The notes under the pieces were generated by a model, which saw only the letters and a program-made list of their open reading frames with translations, was not told where the DNA came from and searched no databases. This document shows positions 57,856-64,000 of a DNA stretch of 64,000 bases, in pieces. The DNA is taken from the NCBI GenBank assembly GCA_034440615.1, contig JAOTOM010005156.1:1180001-1244000 (forward strand). The letters run 5' to 3'. Made by a program: the position numbers and the translations under genes. The stretch comes from Ashinkailepas kermadecensis (Eukaryota > Arthropoda > Thecostraca > Neolepadidae). Each line of letters starts with the position of its first letter. Position 1 is the stretch's first letter.

Positions 57856-59009
57856 TATGGGTTGAATGATGTGGAACCACATGCTTATTCTGCCAAAAAA
57901 AATGCAACCTGGGTATTCTGCAATAGCAATTGGCATCTGCTTGTACACATTTGCATGTGCTGAAAAACACTAGCAATGTGTATTGGATTCGGCCATCGCC
58001 ATTTTGGCAAACGCAGGCTATTATTTTGCATACGTGAAGGGTGCTGCGTTTACTCCCCGATAATTGAATTCCAGCCAGGTCCAATATTCCCCGAACTGGC
58101 TGAAGAAGAAACTGTGGAAAATCCTGCGCTAGATGCTATCCTGCAAATAACGAAGTTGGAAGCGAGGGCGACGATTTCCCGGGCGGTGATTAGGGCGACT
58201 GCAGGCAATATGCCGTTGCGCAGGTTTCAATTGCAAGCACCCTGCACTAATAGCATACCCACATCTGCAATACTTCTAGTCTTCGAAGCGATGGAAGAAA
58301 AGTTTCTTGTTCTATCAATTCCTCATACGTTTCTGTGGTAGTGCACGACACATGCACACAATTAGATGGACATTCTGGCACCCACCCAAATGAGTGAGAG
58401 AAGATGAGGGCAAGCAATCGACAGCAAGCAATGGAATGCTGCAACAGACATCAGGTTAGAAGCTAGGAGGAGATTGCGCAATACTAAAACAGTACAAATA
58501 ATGCATGCCACCACAGGCGGCTGGCTCCATGATCAACCGGCGGGCGAGCAGCTTGTCAGATTATGAGCACGGAACAAGTGACAGCACAAATATACATTAC
58601 AGAACACTGCCGGAATAACGAAGCTGGTGGTTGAATAGCACAAATTATTACGTACGTGAGCATTGCGTCCCTTCAGACGACGGTATGTACCCTGGGTAGG
58701 ATGCAGTTGTAGGTGTGGTAGTAGTTTGTTCATGTATGATGACTCTAGGTCGGTAGTTGCAGCATAATTGAGTCACAATCGTGTCCACTGAGGTACTGCT
58801 TGGACGTGCCCACTGAGTTACTGTTCGGACGTGCCCACTGAGGTACTGCTTGGACGTGCCCACTGAGGTAATGCTCGGACGTGTGGCCTTTTTGAAGGGG
58901 AGGGTAGGTGCATGCTTTCAAGCACTTGTGTCGAAAGCGAACAATGCCGTGCGTTGTGCCGAAATGCGAGGGTGGCAGGGCGAAGCGAGGAGGGCAGTGC
59001 AATCTAATT
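57856..59009. other. Unique sequence with a small tandem repeat
   Basis: At 58787-58880 a 25-bp repeat, GGACGTGCCCACTGAG plus GTACTGCTT, occurs about four times. The frame at 57976-58341 has no recognisable family. Confidence 0.5.
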
Positions 59010-59850
59010 CGATGTCGCTGATCAGATAACGGAACCAATCAGCGGGCGCCAACCGCGCCACAATCGGCGCTCCTTGTCTCGGCGCCAATCAATGCCACAT
59101 AGCGTGACGAATCGATCCGTGGCAGCAATTTTGCATCGCACTAGGCCCTTGATCTGATAGGTAAACGCTGGAATGCATCGGTCGGGCAGCTGTCGTAGCG
59201 GGACCGGCAGCAGACCCGGCGGCGTCAGCAGCTTCAGGGCGAGTGGCACCCGACGGCACGCGACCGGCACCGTCGGTGAGACGTCATCTTTATCCAGAAC
59301 CGGACACACACCCGCCCAACGGCATCGATTGTCGTATAACATTTTCCGGCCGGTTCGGCCTCACTAATGGACGCGCAAGACAATGGAATCCAGGATAAAT
59401 GAGGCAGGTCGGCCGGATTTCGCTGACCGCCACTGGGGCAATGCTGCTGCTGCCGCTTCCTTTCTGGCGCGGAAACAAATGAGCAACGCCACCCGGCCGC
59501 TGCGGAGATCGAATTTAAACCAGCCTTTGTTGGCTAGGGCAGCGTTAATTCGGGCCGACCGGACCAATGAACCACCACGCGGGCATTTGGAAAATTGAAA
59601 GAACGCATTGATTTGATTAGTGTGATCCATGGTGTAGCGGTCGGCCACGGCGGCGGAGGCCGGGCTGCAGGCCAACAGCAGCGGGCAAACACCACCACTC
59701 GCACCAACTCGGCGCGATGTGTGCGCCAACTTTGCCGATTATAGTCGCCGGTGTGAGCTGGAGAGAGATGACGCGCTAACTGGGCGCGATCGCTCCGCAA
59801 AAGTTAATTGTCGACGGAGCCCTGGCATTGCACGAACGTTGACCCGACAC
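59010..59850. promoter_or_regulatory. GC-rich non-repetitive island, possible regulatory DNA
   Basis: The longest such island, about 0.8 kb, CpG-rich, with AT cores (GATCGAATTTAAACCAGCC, AAAAGTTAATTGTCGACGG). No frame has family similarity. Confidence 0.3.
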
Positions 59851-60250
59851 CCACACAGCAAGTGAGATGCCAGACAATTTACCTCTGCTTCTTAGCTTTG
59901 CATGCAGTCCTCCTGATCTGAACGTCAGAAGAATAAGTGAATACTCCATGTTAAGGCAATGATTCGTCTGGCATAGCTCATTCCGAAGAAAAAAAACGAT
60001 GCAAAACTACACGGGCGACCAGTTGCCGAGGCAGAATGCTTTGACCCCGCTTGTAGCCATAGCATTAGTACAATTTAATTTGAAATGCACGTATGACACA
60101 ACTTGTGTCGGCATGACCCAGAGGTTTTCTGTATTCATAGCATGTGTATTTGGGATCATAAGTACATTTTGCATAAAACAAACACGCTTATAATCACGCG
60201 CACATTTTGTGTAGAAGAAAAGCGCTCTTATTGTGTAGAATATAGTCTAC

Positions 60251-60252
<2 letters not shown>
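59851..60252. other. No recognisable gene
   Basis: AT-rich lead into the (TA)n tract. Confidence 0.4.

Positions 60253-60302
<50 letters not shown>
60253..60302. repeat. (TA)n microsatellite
   Basis: About 25 TA units. Confidence 0.97.
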
Positions 60303-60303
<1 letters not shown>

Positions 60304-61910
60304 CATATTGAAATACAAGGTGCTTTGCATCATGTCGAAGTTTGTTTTAAAAATATATCAATGGAATGCTATAATATGATATTAAATTGCTATCATGTGC
60401 ACGCTAGGGAAGCATTTCATACAGCTGTTAATGGCTTGGTCAATTGCTGAACAGCCGTCTCTACTTGGACCACTACGAGAACTTCCACGAGTCAAAGAAA
60501 ACAGCCCACCGCGCCTGTTTCGTTCAGTGCATTATAACAACCAATACGATACGAATACATCAAGATCACAAGCTATACCACCACGATACTTTTCTATACC
60601 TTCAGAGCATCCAGCCAGACTAATCATCTCCAGAAGCACTCTCGTGCTTGGTGAAGCCGACGTTTGCATTCAAGGAAAAATGCTGCTAGGAGTAGCCAGA
60701 TCTCGATGCCTTCCCCTCAGCTGACTATGTTAATTTCTAATGGCTCTCCAGGCCGTCGGTAAAGGCTGTATTGGCCAATAAAAGCCGGCAGAATCGTGGG
60801 GCTGAACTTTCCGCAAACGTCGACGGCGCAGTTAAATTGCGGCTGCTGGTCCGGCAGTGGGGCAATTCTCGTCACAAACGGCGCAGCAAATGGCAACACA
60901 GGCCGATCCGGTGCGATCACGAATTCCTGCATTAAATTGACAATGCATTGATGAGAGGGATGCGAGCGAAGCCTGGTGGTGTAGCAGGACCCGTACGAAC
61001 CGCCGATGTTGCAAGTGTGCTTACTGGATCACTTCCGGAAATGTCTCCAACTGGCCTGATGTTGGGCGAACCCTCTAGGCCTAATCAGAACGTGGAGGAT
61101 AATTTAATAAGCAAAGTAGACTGGAGCTATCTCACCAATGACGAAAGCTGCCCTTGTAGAGATGAGATGTCACTTAACTCGGACAGCTTGGTCCTCTGTT
61201 TGACTTTACTGGGCTACGCAGAAATGCAATTAAAGTATTGGCTTGGATACACCTAATGACTGCCAGCTCCGTTCTGGATCGATCGCATGGAATTGCGCAG
61301 TGGATATGCTACGATTCTGCGAAAGTCTCGCACCAGATCACCTATTGATCACGTTAGTGCTATCCCTTTCTATGTGGCTGATGTGGTGATAACGATACAC
61401 TCGGCGCCTAGATTGATATATCTAGACACACGTATAAGTACAAGCTTGAATGCTATTTCATGTTGATTTGCTGTGCTAAAAAATAGCAAGGTTTTCGATT
61501 ATTTATCGATTTTTGTTTAATTTGGATTTATAAATTGTACCGACGAAAACAACTCTGGTGGAGGTAAATGTTGTCCGGGGGTGACAACGTACCATTTAAG
61601 GGCAATATTTTTATATTTGCACTTGAAGTACACTACTGAAGCGTACATAACTAATGTTTCATAAACATAACTCCAGAAAGATCAGGAATGAGCTTTTCAA
61701 GCTATAAGGTAATTTGTATCCGATATGATGAAAAAAACAGCCAGGATGATCGATAAACAAAGAAATGTAATCGCTGATCGGGCAAGCACAGCAAGACGAG
61801 TTGTTATTTTGTGCTGCACATTATTTCTGTGGCTACATATTAGCTAACTACTCCAAATATTTAGCTTCAGTCACCACCAAAGCATGTGCACAATTATAAA
61901 TGGTCGAGGC
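60303..61910. other. No recognisable gene; small GC-rich stretch
   Basis: 60740-60950 is CpG-rich and non-repetitive. The remainder is AT-rich. No exon recognised. Confidence 0.35.
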
Positions 61911-61914
61911 GTAT

Positions 61915-62748
61915 CTACATGTAGCAGCACACACCAGGACCTACATGCAGTTGCACATCAGAACCTACATATAGCTGCACACGCTAGGAACTACATGTAG
62001 CTACAAACACCATGACCTACATGTAGGTGCATACACCAGAACCTACATGTAGCTGCACACACCATGACCTACATGTAGCTGCACACACCACAGCCTACAT
62101 ATAGCTGCACACACGATGACCTACATGCAGCTGCACACACTATGACCTAAATGCAGCTGCACACACCATGACCTACATGTAGCTGTACACACCATGACCT
62201 ACATGTAGCTGCACACACCACAGCCTACATATAGCTGCACACACGATGACCTACATGCAGCTGCACACACCAGGACCGACATGTAGCTGCACACACCATG
62301 ACCTACATGTAGCTGCACACACCAGGACCTACATGTAGCTGCACACACTATGACCTAGACCTACATGTAGCTGCACACACCATGACCTACATGCAGCTGC
62401 ACACACCATGACCTACATGTAGCTGCACACACTATGACCTACATGTAGCTGCACACACCAGGACCTACATGTAGCTGCACACACAATGACCTACATGTAG
62501 CACCACACACCGTGACCTACATGTAGCTGCACACACCAGAATCTACATGTAGCTGCACACACCATGACCTACATGTAGCTGCACATACTATGACCTACAT
62601 GCAGCTGCACACACCATGACCTACATGTAGCTGCACACACCATGACCTACATGTAGCTGCACACACCATGACCTACATGTAGCTGCACACACCAGGGCCT
62701 ACATGTAGCTGCAAACACCAGGACCTACATGCAGCTGCATACACTAGA
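61915..62748. repeat. 26-bp minisatellite, about 32 copies, with a 10-bp palindrome per unit
   Basis: CTACATGTAGCTGCACACAC plus CATGAC. CTACATGTAG is a perfect palindrome. Variants change its centre (CATGCAG, CATATAG). Confidence 0.95.
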
Positions 62749-63339
62749 ACACATATATTTATGTAATGAACCGTGCAAAGACTGCACATTAACCCTTGTG
62801 ACATAATCTCTAAATATAAATAATGCAGAAGTAATGCACTGCCTCATATGGATATGACCTACAACTTCACAGGCTGGGCGAATGAAAGAGAAAACTTTGT
62901 GATAACATGAAACGAACCTTATTTCCTCCACCCCGCTTCACATATTTCCATCAAAGACAGAGAGGCAGCTTTTTAACATCATATTTGAGTTACGAGCGTG
63001 CGTTTCCGCCATGATTCCTGCCCGGCCGGACAATATCCTCGTGATGCCGACGGAATGCTGCTGGGGCCCTATCATCTCGTTGACAAATAATGATCTCACA
63101 AATTCATGCGTTCATCTTAAGCCACCGCCCGACGAATTGGCAGAGCGCGCTGCAGACGTCGCCCACAAACGTTTGCACGTCAGAAGCTGTTACTGGGCGT
63201 CTGGGCGCCGCGCGAGGCACCCACCAGACACAGTTGCAAGACGCAGTCTCGCTCCGCGGCACCGCCTCCGCTCCGAACCTGCACTGTGTAGTGCGCCGCC
63301 ACATCATGTGCTCCCCACATCCTACATCCAAGCAGCAGA
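62749..63339. other. Unique sequence with CpG-rich part
   Basis: 63000-63300 is CpG-rich with GACAAATAATGATCTCAC cores, like the other islands. No gene recognised. Confidence 0.35.
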
Positions 63340-63515
63340 GCCTATGCTCTCCACACCCAGGCGCCAGATCCTGTGCTTTGCACACCCTACACCCAGACGT
63401 CAGATTCTGTACTCTACACAACCTACACTCAGGCGCCAGGTTCTGTACTCTCAACACACTACACCCAGGCGCCAGATCCTATGCTTTCCCCACCCTACAC
63501 CCAGGCGCTTCAGTT
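63340..63515. repeat. Degenerate 36-43 bp tandem repeat, 4-5 copies
   Basis: CACCCAGGCGCCAGATCCT and ATGCTTTCC/GTACTCT-type words alternate with CACACCCTACA. Confidence 0.85.
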
Positions 63516-63824
63516 TCAGAGAAAGCAGTGCTGAAGTCTTCACCGTCGATGGCAATCAAACACGTACAATGTATTGTAATTTATAATTATTGAAAGTCTT
63601 ATCTGTTTTGAATATTCTAGGAAAAGCTAGTGCAAAGCACCTTATAATTACGGGCATCCATATACTATAGATGACCTTGCTCCAGCATTCCGCGTCCATT
63701 GCCCTAGCCCGGTGGCGTCAGGATTAGAGAATCAGAGGGGATCTGATAATTTACTAGCCATCACTCGCGGATTGGCTCGGGCCCCGCATTCCACTCCCGA
63801 TGCTAGACTGGCAGGCAGAAACGC
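63516..63824. other. No recognisable gene
   Basis: Unique sequence between the last array and the family B element. Confidence 0.4.
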
Positions 63825-64000
63825 AGCAAAGGGGAGGGGCAGCGGGCCGGCCCCCTAGCTACCAAAAATACAGTAGATGAAACAAGAACTTTTGAAATCT
63901 ATAAGATGCAAAACCCCATTTTTTTATGGGCGCGCTTCGCTCGCTGCTAGCGGTGTATGCTTCATCACATTCTTTTGGTCGGTTCCCCTTAGGAAAATCC
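63825..64000 (+). mobile_element. Non-autonomous DNA element, family B, second copy cut by the window end
   Basis: AAATACAGTAGATGAAAC, AAATCTATAAGATGCAAAACC, GGGCGCGCTTCGCTCGC and TTAGGAAAATCC match the copy at 57.6 kb in order. The right terminal repeat lies outside the window. Confidence 0.6.

Noticed and set aside
57976..58341. 121-residue plus-strand frame
   Set aside because: No known motifs, no splice support, and its start lies in AT-rich sequence. I see no reason to call it a gene.

Overview
The window is a piece of animal chromosome, most likely from an arthropod with a large, repeat-laden genome. A crustacean is plausible, but the sequence does not decide this. The reasons are GT-AG split exons with introns of about 12 kb, tRNA-derived SINEs with target-site duplications, LINE reverse transcriptase remains, cut-and-paste elements, and an immunoglobulin-superfamily gene of the type known as DIP/lachesin-like in arthropods. 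There are no operons, bacterial-style genes or CRISPR arrays. Almost every long open frame lies inside a tandem array and is not a gene.

The one host gene I can support runs right to left (minus strand) across about 37 kb. A signal-peptide exon lies at 44967-45027, the first half of Ig domain 1 at 32448-32554, the second half of Ig1 at 20539-20724, and the first part of Ig2 at 19983-20169. The end of Ig2 is present twice, at 8008-8095 and 7903-7990. Splice sites and reading phases join through all five steps (phases 1, 0, 0, 1, then 2 at the last donor), giving 206 residues before the gene leaves the recognisable part of the window. I found no Ig3 or C-terminus; these should lie beyond the left edge or in exons I could not recognise. 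The doubled last exon has two 88-nt copies in a 105-bp tandem duplication with only 17 nt between them, so they look mutually exclusive.

The introns are packed with mobile DNA. Intron 1 holds a 2.3-kb DNA transposon (33665-35977; CACT-type ends, TTA on both sides, a frameshifted transposase of a family I cannot name) and a 5'-truncated LINE (38735-40740). Intron 4 holds a LINE 3' fragment, a pair of 132-bp inverted arms (17501-18753), small non-autonomous elements and a tRNA-like element. Two SINEs with exact target-site duplications lie outside the gene body at 3882-4064 and 52949-53128; the second sits in an older repeat whose uninterrupted relative is at 54915-55130.

Tandem arrays are the other dominant component, with more than 25 recognised. 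Units range from 2 to about 97 bp and array lengths reach 1.9 kb. The largest are a 67-bp array (5.6-6.6 kb), a GC-rich 18/21-bp array (14.4-15.8 kb), a strictly in-register 29-bp array (25.4-27.1 kb), a 22-bp array (42.0-42.7 kb), a 58-bp array (50.0-51.8 kb), a roughly 90-bp array (55.4-56.1 kb) and a 26-bp array (61.9-62.7 kb). Several degenerate arrays directly abut exons of the Ig gene. Between them are GC-rich, non-repetitive islands that may be regulatory, including a cluster of three CRE-type sites at 30549-30575 in intron 2.
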